Assembly: GCF_001045435.1 (NCBI RefSeq) | Contig: NZ_LFNG01000003.1 | Span: forward strand, 62,001 to 126,000 | Direction of reading: 5' to 3' | Length of the DNA: 64,000 nt | DNA from: Chryseobacterium koreense CCUG 49689 | Lineage (GTDB): Bacteria > Bacteroidota > Bacteroidia > Flavobacteriales > Weeksellaceae | Shown: positions 7,396 to 14,952 of the stretch, piece after piece | How positions within the stretch are numbered: the stretch's first letter is position 1 | Layout: each line of letters starts with the position of its first letter | Made by a program: the position numbers and the translations under genes | The notes under the pieces: model-generated | The model's database searches: none | Seen by the model: the letters and a program-made list of their open reading frames with translations, nothing else | What the model was told of the DNA's origin: nothing

Positions 7396-9582
7396 TTATT
7401 TCTTAATCATCAGTTTATCTGTAAATTTCTCACCGTTTTTCGTTTCGATGCTTAAGATGTAGTTTCCATTAGCCAAATTCGAAACGTTGATTTTTCCTTC
7501 AGCAGAAATATTTCCTTTAGCAACAATTCTTCCTGATCGGTCATAAATGCTGTAAGAAGCAGTTTCAGATTTGTTTTTCAACATTACATTGACCTCATTT
7601 GCTGCAGGGTTTGGATAAATCGCGATATTCTTCACATTTACGTCACCTACTGCCAAAAACTTCTTAATAGAGAAATTGGAAGAATTCACAGCGAAATAGA
7701 TATTATTATCTGCTTTTACCATTAATCTTGCGGAATTCACGTCTTCATTTGGCAGCATAAATGTTGCGGTACCCGTATTTGGAACACTTGTCGCAACCGG
7801 ATTGAATGTTGCTCCTCCGTCCTTGGTCAGGTAAATGGTAACCGTGGTGGTGTTGATGGTTCCGGCATTTGTTCCGGCAACATCCCAAGTTACGGTGTAT
7901 GGTGCAGCTGCATCAACCTGCGTATTGGTCGTTTGCGAAGTCACTTTGAAAGGTCCGTCATTGGTTACGGTTACTTTCATGGTGCTTCTTGCAGATTGGT
8001 TTCCGGTAGCTTTGTTGTCGCTAACCAATAATGAAAAGTTCAATGTTCTCGCAACGCTTGGAGTTACTTCCCATTTTGGCACCAAATCATTATTCATGAT
8101 GGAGGTCATGTTTGGGAAATATCTTGATGGGGAAGAAGTGGCAAAGAAAGATCTGTAATTTGGTCCTCCGGTTGCGGTAGAAACTGGTGGTTGGGTGCTG
8201 GACTGGTTATCTAATTGTTCCCATAAATAGGTGATTGGATCACCATCCGGATCAGTTCCCGCTCCTGTTAAAACAAATGCTGTCCCTTTAGGAATAGTAT
8301 AATTTGCACCAGCATCTGCTGTTGGAACGCCATTGTTGTTTGGTGTTTTTACCGAACAGTCGGATGCTCTTGTGATCACATTATTGATTTCGTTCACACT
8401 TGCGGAATGAAAATACGCGTCACTATTGTTTTGCACATTGTTGGTTGCGGTGCAAATTCCCGCATAAGCCATGATGGTGGTACCTCCACCCACTTCAAAA
8501 GCGGTCGCAAGGTTTCTGTTTCCTCCTCCGCAGCTTCCCGTAGTTGCATTGAAAGTGTGGTTTGCTCCAAATTGGTGACCCATTTCGTGTGCCACATAAT
8601 CAATGTAGAAAACGTCATTGATCGGAGCGGTCAATCCGGTAACTCCACCTGCTTTGCTGGAACCGCAGATGCACGCCAGATACGCAACGCCACCACCTCC
8701 GGTAGAGAATACGTGACCAATATCGTAATTTGCGGACCCGATCACACTGTTGCAAGTCGAGATATTTTGTCCAAGCATGGTGCTTCCATTGTTGTTGGTA
8801 TATGGATCGGTGTTTGGATCCGTGTAGATCAGCAAGTCGGTGTTTGGAACCATGACCATCGTAACGGAAAGTATTTTTTCATAAACGCCGTTTACTCTAG
8901 TCATTGCCACGTTCATTGCGGTAAGTGCTTTTGCAACTGTTCCCCCATGATAAATCGTGTATTCCCCGGTTGCTGCCAAAGCAAGTCGATAGGTTCTCAT
9001 CTTGCCATCAGAAATAAGAGGTGCGCTACTCATAGGCGGTTCTGTGGCGTTCTCATCAATCAAATGTTCCACATTGCATTCAAAAATTCTATCGTTTACC
9101 GGAAGATCTTTTCTTTCGTAGAAGATGTATTTCGAGTTGTCTTTGGTGTAGCTGTCCAGATAGCTCACTTTCATGCCGTCAAAATACATGGCGCTTACTC
9201 CGGCTTCTGGAGTCACGCTGAAACGAACCGAGTTTGCCGGATTGTCCTTTTGAATCCCAATATAGGAGCGGATTTCCGGATATTTTGCCTGAAGTTCTGG
9301 AGCCATCACAGGTGCTTCGTGCACCAGATATTGGCTGAATTTCCCTTCAGCATTTGGAAAAGTAACCAGTTTTCCCGGAGTGTTGGAAAATCTCATAGGA
9401 GATTGAGCCAAGACAGCCTTGATCTTATTCAGATCCAAATCATAAATTGAAAATGCATTAGGTTTTGTCATTCTCACATTCAGGTCCTTCGTAGGGACCG
9501 AGGAAGATTTTGTCCAATAGTTTTGTCCAAACCCCCAAATTGCCATGAGCAGGCAAGATAAAAGCGTAATTTTTGTTTTCAT
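7396..9582 (-). CDS. Reprolysin-like zinc metalloprotease with T9SS sorting domain
   Basis: The 728-residue protein is a secreted protease of the metzincin type. It has a signal peptide (MKTKITLLSCLLMAIWGFGQ), a propeptide-like region to about residue 190 and a catalytic domain with HEMGHQFGANH at 332-342 (H332, E333, H336, H342). Ig/PKD-like domains follow at about 430-650. A type A T9SS sorting domain occupies about 655-728, starting IAIYPNPAANEV and ending DKLMIKK. It would be carried across the outer membrane by the type IX system and released or anchored. It follows a lipoprotein gene by 18 bp and probably shares its transcript. Substrate unknown. Confidence 0.92.
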   Translation of the reverse strand: MKTKITLLSCLLMAIWGFGQNYWTKSSSVPTKDLNVRMTKPNAFSIYDLDLNKIKAVLAQSPMRFSNTPGKLVTFPNAEGKFSQYLVHEAPVMAPELQAKYPEIRSYIGIQKDNPANSVRFSVTPEAGVSAMYFDGMKVSYLDSYTKDNSKYIFYERKDLPVNDRIFECNVEHLIDENATEPPMSSAPLISDGKMRTYRLALAATGEYTIYHGGTVAKALTAMNVAMTRVNGVYEKILSVTMVMVPNTDLLIYTDPNTDPYTNNNGSTMLGQNISTCNSVIGSANYDIGHVFSTGGGGVAYLACICGSSKAGGVTGLTAPINDVFYIDYVAHEMGHQFGANHTFNATTGSCGGGNRNLATAFEVGGGTTIMAYAGICTATNNVQNNSDAYFHSASVNEINNVITRASDCSVKTPNNNGVPTADAGANYTIPKGTAFVLTGAGTDPDGDPITYLWEQLDNQSSTQPPVSTATGGPNYRSFFATSSPSRYFPNMTSIMNNDLVPKWEVTPSVARTLNFSLLVSDNKATGNQSARSTMKVTVTNDGPFKVTSQTTNTQVDAAAPYTVTWDVAGTNAGTINTTTVTIYLTKDGGATFNPVATSVPNTGTATFMLPNEDVNSARLMVKADNNIYFAVNSSNFSIKKFLAVGDVNVKNIAIYPNPAANEVNVMLKNKSETASYSIYDRSGRIVAKGNISAEGKINVSNLANGNYILSIETKNGEKFTDKLMIKK

Positions 9583-9600
9583 AATTACTTGTTTAAATTG

Positions 9601-10209
9601 TTATTTATAGTTGATGTTTATTTTCTTTGAACTTACTCTGGAGTGAAGCTTCACCATGACATTTGGTGAGACTCTTGAAGTGGTGCTTATTTGAGGATCA
9701 TTAAAAGGCTTCAAGTCCACATTCAAAACTCCATGGCTGAGATAAATCTTTAAGATTTCGATATCATTCGTGTTCTTAAGTTCCGGTTTAAAGATAAGGT
9801 AGGATTCACCGTCTGAAATTGTTGGAATTGGTGCCATTCTTCCACCTTCATTTTTTTTATGGATGATCGCGTAGATTTCGTCCATTTTCTTTTGATCGCT
9901 GATAATTAAAAATTTCTCCTGAATTAAAGTAAACGGAAAATGGTTCATGTCTTCGAACTGAATTTCTTTGATAATGACCGGTTCTGGTTTATTTGTGGAC
10001 CTATTTTCCGGTGCGGAATCACTTTCCTTTTTGGGTTCGGTCATTGTTTCAACATTGGTTATTTTGCTTTCAGAAATGGTGTTTTCTTTCCGGTTGACTT
10101 CAGTCTTCGGATCAGCGTTTAGTTCCACCGAAGTTGTGCCCAAATCTTCCTTATGCGTCTTTCCGCAGGTGATTAACATGGTGAATATCAAAACTAAAAT
10201 AAATTTCAT
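9601..10209 (-). CDS. Hypothetical lipoprotein upstream of the metalloprotease
   Basis: The 202-residue product has a lipoprotein signal ending in a lipobox-like LITC (Cys at residue 15). A polar, Glu/Lys/Thr-rich linker runs to about residue 85. The C-terminal 110 residues look like a compact beta domain, with strands around IIKEIQFEDMNHF, ESYLIFKPEL and ILKIYLSHGVLNVDL. The strand pattern distantly recalls PrcB-type protease-complex domains, but this is only an impression. The 18-bp spacing to the downstream protease suggests co-transcription and perhaps a role in its folding, inhibition or anchoring. No family assignment is claimed. Confidence 0.7.
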   Translation of the reverse strand: MKFILVLIFTMLITCGKTHKEDLGTTSVELNADPKTEVNRKENTISESKITNVETMTEPKKESDSAPENRSTNKPEPVIIKEIQFEDMNHFPFTLIQEKFLIISDQKKMDEIYAIIHKKNEGGRMAPIPTISDGESYLIFKPELKNTNDIEILKIYLSHGVLNVDLKPFNDPQISTTSRVSPNVMVKLHSRVSSKKININYK

Positions 10210-10314
10210 GTTTTTTCATTTGTGAGAGCCGATAAAAATACTGATTTTTTATTAGATCGCAATAATTTGGCTATAAACTTTTTAAATTCGCAAGAATTAT
10301 CCATTTCTTAAAAC

Positions 10315-10343
10315 AAAAAATCCGCTCAACTGCTTGAACGGAT
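10315..10343 (-). terminator. Terminator after sucC
   Basis: On the minus strand a stem (ATCCG and CGGAT with inner TCAA/TTGA pairs) is followed by a U-run (plus-strand A-run 10315-10320). It lies 24 bp after the sucC stop. Confidence 0.7.
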
Positions 10344-10366
10344 CTGTTTTCATTGATGAGTAAATT

Positions 10367-11560
10367 CTAGTGACCCAGAACTTCTTTCACTTTATTGGCC
10401 GCTTCTTCCAAAGTAATCGCGGAATGTACCGGCAAACCGGAATTATCGATCAATTGTTTTGCTTCCACCGCATTTGTTCCCTGAAGACGAACGATCAACG
10501 GAACCGGAAGTGAACCCATTGCTTTATAAGCATCCACAACACCTTGTGCCACTCTGTCGCAACGAACGATTCCGCCGAAAATATTGATCAGGATCGCTTT
10601 CACATTCGGATCTTTCAGAATAATTCCGAACGCTTTCTGAACTCTTTCCGCATCCGCAGTTCCACCCACATCTAGGAAGTTTGCAGGATTACCGCCTGAA
10701 AGTTTGATGATGTCCATTGTCGCCATCGCCAAACCTGCACCGTTTACCATACAGGCAACGTCACCGTCCAGTTTCACGAAGTTCAGACCTGCTTCACCCG
10801 CTTCCACGTCAGTTGGATCCTCTTCTCTGGTATCTCTCAGCGCAGCCAAATCTTTGTGGCGGAACAATGCGTTGTCGTCCAAAGTAACTTTTGCGTCAAC
10901 CGCGATAATTTTATTGTCAGAAGTTTTCAATACCGGATTGATTTCAAATAGTGAAGCATCAATTCCAACGTACGCATTATAAAGACTGGTGATGAATTTC
11001 GTAAAATCCTTGAAAGCGTCTCCGCTCAAACCCAGGTTGAAAGCGATTTTTCTCGCCTGGAAACCTTGAAGACCCACGGCAGGATCAATTACTTCATTAT
11101 GAATCAAATGCGGCGTCACTTCTGCAACATGTTCGATGTCCATTCCCCCTTCAGTAGAATAAACGATCATGTTTTTGCCTTTTGCTCTATCCAAAAGGAT
11201 GGAAACGTAAAACTCTTTAGTTTCTGTTTCTCCCGGATAATATACATCTTCAGCAACCAGCACCGAGTTTACTTTTTTACCTTCGGCAGAAGTTTGTGGA
11301 GTTACCAACTGCATTCCGATGATGTTTTGCGCATTCTCTTTCAGCTTGTCCATGTTTGGTGAAAACTTCACACCGCCCCCTTTTCCGCGACCACCTGCAT
11401 GAACTTGGGCTTTCACGACCCAGCCTTCGTTTCCGGTCATCTCTTTTAATTTGTTGGCAGCGTCCACTGCTTCATCCACGTTGTTTGCAACGAAACCGCG
11501 CTGAATATTAACGCCATACTTTGCTAAAATCTCTTTTGACTGATACTCGTGAAGATTCAT
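10367..11560 (-). CDS. sucC: Succinate--CoA ligase [ADP-forming] subunit beta
   Basis: The 397-residue subunit of the TCA-cycle enzyme makes ATP (or GTP) and succinate from succinyl-CoA, together with SucD. An ATP-grasp domain starts at MNLHEYQSKEILAKYG, with the glycine-rich KAQVHAGGRGKGGGV loop. The C-terminal CoA-ligase domain has NIFGGIVRCD, and the substrate loop GLAMATMD precedes SGGNPANFLDVGG. A longer frame begins at 11593, but the -7 box lies at 11591-11598, so translation must start at 11560. No sucD is adjacent; in this group the two subunits are often unlinked. Confidence 0.96.
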   Translation of the reverse strand: MNLHEYQSKEILAKYGVNIQRGFVANNVDEAVDAANKLKEMTGNEGWVVKAQVHAGGRGKGGGVKFSPNMDKLKENAQNIIGMQLVTPQTSAEGKKVNSVLVAEDVYYPGETETKEFYVSILLDRAKGKNMIVYSTEGGMDIEHVAEVTPHLIHNEVIDPAVGLQGFQARKIAFNLGLSGDAFKDFTKFITSLYNAYVGIDASLFEINPVLKTSDNKIIAVDAKVTLDDNALFRHKDLAALRDTREEDPTDVEAGEAGLNFVKLDGDVACMVNGAGLAMATMDIIKLSGGNPANFLDVGGTADAERVQKAFGIILKDPNVKAILINIFGGIVRCDRVAQGVVDAYKAMGSLPVPLIVRLQGTNAVEAKQLIDNSGLPVHSAITLEEAANKVKEVLGH

Positions 11561-11590
11561 AATATTTTTGTTAGATTTTTTTAAGATTGA

Positions 11591-11598
11591 CAAATTTA
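11591..11598 (-). promoter_or_regulatory. -7 box (TAAATTTG) for sucC
   Basis: The minus strand reads TAAATTTG, giving a start near 11585 and a leader of about 25 nt to the ATG at 11560. The expected -33 region falls inside the heptamer repeat at 11609-11636. Confidence 0.65.
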
Positions 11599-11608
11599 CG
11601 AAAAAGTG

Positions 11609-11636
11609 GGAAGATGGAAGCGGGAAGATGGAAGTT
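11609..11636. repeat. Four tandem heptamers upstream of sucC
   Basis: The plus strand reads GGAAGAT, GGAAGCG, GGAAGAT, GGAAGTT (28 bp, exact period 7). It lies just upstream of the sucC -7 box, between sucC and the EamA gene. Confidence 0.75.
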
Positions 11637-11691
11637 TTTTCGTGAATCGTTCCCTAGTCCTTGAAGAACTCCAAATCACTTTAGACTGGAA

Positions 11692-12558
11692 CTATTCCGC
11701 AACCTCCCTTCTCTTTTCATAAAAAGTCATCGCAATTCCCGACAGGATAACAATTCCGCCAATAATTTGGCGGGCAACAATTTTCTCATCCACAAAAACC
11801 ACCGCCAAAAGTGCCGCAAAGACTACCTGGCTCAACAAAACCAGTGAAACCCGGGTCGCACGCATCCTTTTCGTGGCATAAGAGATGAGCAGCCACGCAA
11901 TCAATTGGCATACAATTCCTTGAATCAATAATGATACCCACGCCTTTTGGGTAAAGCCAAAAAACTTTTCCCCGAAAACAAGACAAATAAGAAATAGAAA
12001 AACCGTACTGAACGCCATGCTTATCGACAAAAATGTAATCACATCCATTTTCTGCAAGGTGCTTTTGCTGACCAAGATATAGAGGGCATAAAAAATTCCG
12101 GACAGAATCCCCAAAAAGAAGGCGAAATCAAAATTAAGTCGAAGAACCGTTTCAGCGCCTACGAAAATGACCATCCCAACCAATGCGAAGATTGTACCCA
12201 ACCAAAACGAAGTTTTCGGGCGGAATTTCAATAAGGCAAGAGAAATCACACCCACCCAAATCGGCGAAAGGTTGGTGAGCAAAGTTGCCTGTGTTGCGGA
12301 AGAATTCTGGATGGAAACATTCCATACGGCAATGTCGGATGCGAACAAAATTCCGCAAATCATCAAACCGACGAGTTCCCTTTTGTCTTTTATTTTAATC
12401 TTTCCACCAAAAAATGCAACCGGCAGAACGATTGCCGTTGCAATCGCCATTCGGTAAAATGCGGAAATCAGCCCGGAAGTAAGGTTCATCCGCACCATTA
12501 CAGGAAAAATGGAAATGCACAGAATTCCGAGAAAAAGAGCGATCCTTGCTTTATTCAT
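11692..12558 (-). CDS. EamA-family (DMT) transporter
   Basis: The 288-residue inner-membrane protein has about ten hydrophobic helices arranged as two five-helix EamA repeats, each with the FYA/LYIL and NLSPIWVG-type turns seen in drug/metabolite exporters (RhaT/YdcZ/PecM group). It would export or import a small metabolite, and the substrate cannot be predicted. It begins 2 bp after the stop of the Cys-less small protein and is the last gene of a tight set with the DUF423 gene. Confidence 0.85.
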   Translation of the reverse strand: MNKARIALFLGILCISIFPVMVRMNLTSGLISAFYRMAIATAIVLPVAFFGGKIKIKDKRELVGLMICGILFASDIAVWNVSIQNSSATQATLLTNLSPIWVGVISLALLKFRPKTSFWLGTIFALVGMVIFVGAETVLRLNFDFAFFLGILSGIFYALYILVSKSTLQKMDVITFLSISMAFSTVFLFLICLVFGEKFFGFTQKAWVSLLIQGIVCQLIAWLLISYATKRMRATRVSLVLLSQVVFAALLAVVFVDEKIVARQIIGGIVILSGIAMTFYEKRREVAE

Positions 12559-12560
12559 GA

Positions 12561-12818
12561 TTAATATTTCCTTCCAACATCCCTACAGATTTCCAATAAA
12601 TCTTCCGGCATTTTAGAAAAGTAATTCTGTTCGAAATACTCGTCGGAATGGGGAATAAAGATGCTGTATTTTTTTCCCAAAGGAATCAGCGGAATGAAAA
12701 ACAACTCGAAATACGTTCGGTAAATTGTAATAATCGCATTCACCTCAGAACCGTTTCTGTAGATTTTGCGGGATTCTTTGCCGATGGGTTTTCTGTTGAT
12801 GCCGAAGATGAAAAACAT
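12561..12818 (-). CDS. Small protein related to zinc-ribbon proteins but without the cysteines
   Basis: The chosen start (12818, MFFIFGINRKPIG) gives 85 residues. A longer frame to 13022 only overlaps the DUF423 gene and is rejected. The body, with an MFFIFG start and a YFELFFIPLIPLGKKYSIF core, resembles small Bacteroidota proteins that begin MFFIFG and contain a zinc ribbon. Here the positions expected to be CxxC knuckles are IYRNGS and IPHSDEYF, and the only Cys is near the C-terminus. It is probably cytoplasmic or membrane-associated and of unknown function. Gaps are 20 bp to DUF423 and 2 bp to EamA. Confidence 0.65.
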   Translation of the reverse strand: MFFIFGINRKPIGKESRKIYRNGSEVNAIITIYRTYFELFFIPLIPLGKKYSIFIPHSDEYFEQNYFSKMPEDLLEICRDVGRKY

Positions 12819-12838
12819 GGAAAGTACGAAGGGTGAAA

Positions 12839-13225
12839 TTAGAATTTGGTTTTTGCAAAATAGAAAATCAGCATTCCCCAGGAAATAATCATCAGCAAAC
12901 CGCCGATCGGCGTAATGGGTCCCAGAAATTTCAGGTTCATATTCCATGCTTCGCTCATGCTCAGGAAATAGATGCTCACCGAAAAAAGGAATGTGCCCGC
13001 AATCATTAAAATAGCAATCCATTTTTCTGAAGACGTTTCAAATTTTAAAATGTAGCCAACCATTAACAAAAATAAAGCCGCGTACATTTGGTAGCGTACT
13101 CCGGTTTCGAAACTCTGCAGTTTTTCGACCGAGATGATTTTCTTTAAAGCATGCGCTCCGAAAGCTCCCAATACCACGGAAATCAATCCGTAAACAGCGC
13201 CGAAGATGAGTGTAAGGTTTTTCAT
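12839..13225 (-). CDS. DUF423 family membrane protein
   Basis: The 128-residue protein has four hydrophobic helices and the DUF423 signature GAVYGLISVVLGAFGAHALK at the N-terminus. The ETGVRYQMYAALFLL and LGPITPIGGLLMIISW segments follow. It is an inner-membrane protein conserved in many bacteria (YwdK/YgdD relatives) with no settled function. It is the first gene of the set DUF423 - small Cys-less protein - EamA. Confidence 0.9.
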   Translation of the reverse strand: MKNLTLIFGAVYGLISVVLGAFGAHALKKIISVEKLQSFETGVRYQMYAALFLLMVGYILKFETSSEKWIAILMIAGTFLFSVSIYFLSMSEAWNMNLKFLGPITPIGGLLMIISWGMLIFYFAKTKF

Positions 13226-13306
13226 TTTTTCTTTAAATTTTGATTTTAAAATAAACCTGAATATATCTTATTTCGTAATTCACACCTTTCTGCCGAAAGG
13301 GAGGAT

Positions 13307-13477
13307 TCAAATTTCACCTTTTGAATACATGATAACAAGTTTCCCCAAAATACTTACGACTCCCAGGATGATTAGCATCCAGGCAAATTTTTTTGAACTG
13401 GCGAATCCGGGATTCTTGGTGGTTTTTAGAAAAATTCCGAACCCAAAGATGGCAATGGCGAGGATAATTCCGAACAT
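13307..13477 (-). CDS. Small (56-residue) single- or double-span membrane protein
   Basis: A frame from ATG 13477 to TGA at 13307 encodes 56 residues, starting MFGIILAIAIFGFGIFL and ending VIMYSKGEI. Two hydrophobic stretches (about 2-17 and 34-50) flank a Lys/Pro-rich turn (KTTKNPGFASSKK). It lies 24 bp after the HMG-CoA reductase stop on the same strand and is likely co-transcribed. A longer plus-strand frame covers it (13206-13532) but has no coding features. Bacteroidota often carry such small membrane proteins; function unknown. Confidence 0.6.
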   Translation of the reverse strand: MFGIILAIAIFGFGIFLKTTKNPGFASSKKFAWMLIILGVVSILGKLVIMYSKGEI

Positions 13478-13501
13478 GAATATAAATTTGGTGTTTAAAG
13501 T

Positions 13502-14830
13502 TTATTTCCCCCGCAATTTGTTAAACTCATGAATCACCTCGTGGTGCGTCACTGTTTTGTCCTTGAAATAATTCACGAAATATTGTTTTTCTTCCTCTGT
13601 CGCGCCAAGTTGGTTCAAAATATTCAGCAAGTGCATTTTCATGTGCCCTTTCTGAATTCCGGTTGTAGTCAGTGAACGGAGTGCCGCAAAATTCTGCGCC
13701 AATCCCGAAACCGCCAAAATACTCATCAATTCCTGTGCGGAAGGTTTACCGAGCAAAGCTAAAGAGAATTTCACCAGTGGATGGAGATTGGTCAATCCGC
13801 CTACAACTCCCACAGAGATCGGCAAATCAATCCAGAATCTGAAAATTCCGTTGTCAATCGTGCAATGGGTCAAACTGGAATATCTTCCGTCTTTTGCGGC
13901 ATACGCATGTGCACACGCTTCCGTGGCACGGAAATCATTGCCTGTGGCGATGACCACGGCATCCACTCCGTTCATAATTCCCTTGTTGTGCGTGGTTGCA
14001 CGAAACGGTTCAATTTCGGCAATCGTCACGGCCCGCTTGAATTTGGTGGCAAACTCCTCGTTGGAAATTCCGCTGTCGTCATTCAGTTCGTCAATTTTGC
14101 AGGAAACTTCGGCCCGCACAATGCAGTCTGGCGTGTAATTTGAGAGGATGTTCATCACGATTTGTAGCGAATCCTTTTCTTCCTGGGTGAAATCCGCTTC
14201 TTTTTCAACCTCTTCTTTTAAGGTTTTTCCGAACTGTTCCAGACAAGAGTTGATGAAATTTGCGCCCATGGAATCCACCGTGTCGAAACTCGCCTTAAGT
14301 TGATAGTAGTCCGCCATATCCGCGGTTTTGTCGAGCAAACGGATGTTGAGAATTCCGCCGCCACGATTTCTCATGTTTTTGGTAATGTCTTCGGTAGCTT
14401 CAAAAAGCTTTTGTTTCAATTTAAAATTGAAAAAATGCAGCAGTTTGTGGGGTTCAACTTTAAAAATAAAATGGGTGTGTCCCAATTTTTTGGTATTGAT
14501 GATGGTTGTTTTAAAGCCACCTCTCGTCAACCAAAATTTTGCGGACTTGGAAGCTGCTGCTACCACGGAGCTTTCTTCCACCGCCATTGGCAAAGCGAAG
14601 AGTTTCCCATCAATCAGAAAATTCGGGGCGATTCCATACGGCATGTAAAAATTGGAAATCGTATTCTCTGAGAATTCTTCATGCAGTTTCTGAAGGGTTG
14701 CATCTTCATTCCAATATTGTTGTAAAATCTGTTCGTAGCTTCGGTCTTCATTCAGATATTCCTTGATGAGCCAGTCGATTTTTCTTTGCTTGCTCAGTTT
14801 TGAAAATCCTTCAACGGGACTGTGATTCAT
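13502..14830 (-). CDS. Hydroxymethylglutaryl-CoA reductase, class II (degradative type)
   Basis: The 442-residue protein interconverts HMG-CoA and mevalonate, feeding (or running back from) isoprenoid synthesis. The catalytic blocks are all present: AVEESSVVAAAS (Glu about 85), DSMGAN, HNKGIMNG (Lys), TGNDFRATEA (Asp), VGVVGGLTNLHP and GIQKGHMKMH (His near the C-terminus). The sequence is of the class II type found in bacteria, usually labelled degradative. In Flavobacteriia, which use mevalonate for isopentenyl diphosphate, this enzyme is thought to work in synthesis. No other mevalonate gene is nearby. Confidence 0.95.
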   Translation of the reverse strand: MNHSPVEGFSKLSKQRKIDWLIKEYLNEDRSYEQILQQYWNEDATLQKLHEEFSENTISNFYMPYGIAPNFLIDGKLFALPMAVEESSVVAAASKSAKFWLTRGGFKTTIINTKKLGHTHFIFKVEPHKLLHFFNFKLKQKLFEATEDITKNMRNRGGGILNIRLLDKTADMADYYQLKASFDTVDSMGANFINSCLEQFGKTLKEEVEKEADFTQEEKDSLQIVMNILSNYTPDCIVRAEVSCKIDELNDDSGISNEEFATKFKRAVTIAEIEPFRATTHNKGIMNGVDAVVIATGNDFRATEACAHAYAAKDGRYSSLTHCTIDNGIFRFWIDLPISVGVVGGLTNLHPLVKFSLALLGKPSAQELMSILAVSGLAQNFAALRSLTTTGIQKGHMKMHLLNILNQLGATEEEKQYFVNYFKDKTVTHHEVIHEFNKLRGK

Positions 14831-14868
14831 GTTGAAAATTTTAGAAAGGTAAAGGTAGGGAAAAACTG

Positions 14869-14889
14869 GGAAGATGGGGGATGGAATGA
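14869..14889. repeat. Partial heptamer repeat upstream of HMG-CoA reductase
   Basis: GGAAGAT, GGGGGAT, GGAATGA form three degenerate heptamers in the gap between the HMG-CoA reductase start and the ABC-F terminator. The first unit is identical to units at 11609-11629. Confidence 0.45.
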
Positions 14890-14891
14890 TA

Positions 14892-14931
14892 AATAAAAAA
14901 CCGAAACATTTAAAACTAAAGATTTCGGTTT
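14892..14931 (-). terminator. Terminator after the ABC-F gene
   Basis: Arms AAACCGAAA and TTTCGGTTT enclose a 16-nt loop. The plus-strand A-run before the stem gives a U-tract on the minus transcript. Confidence 0.7.
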
Positions 14932-14952
14932 ACTATCGTTTTGGAATTTGAA

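Noticed and set aside
8407-9450. 347-codon plus-strand frame antisense to the metalloprotease
   Set aside because: It lies fully inside a well-supported protease gene, has a Cys/His/Val-rich random look and no domain motif.
12819-13022. N-terminal extension of the Cys-less small protein
   Set aside because: The extra 68 residues are encoded out of frame inside the DUF423 gene; the conserved part starts at 12818.
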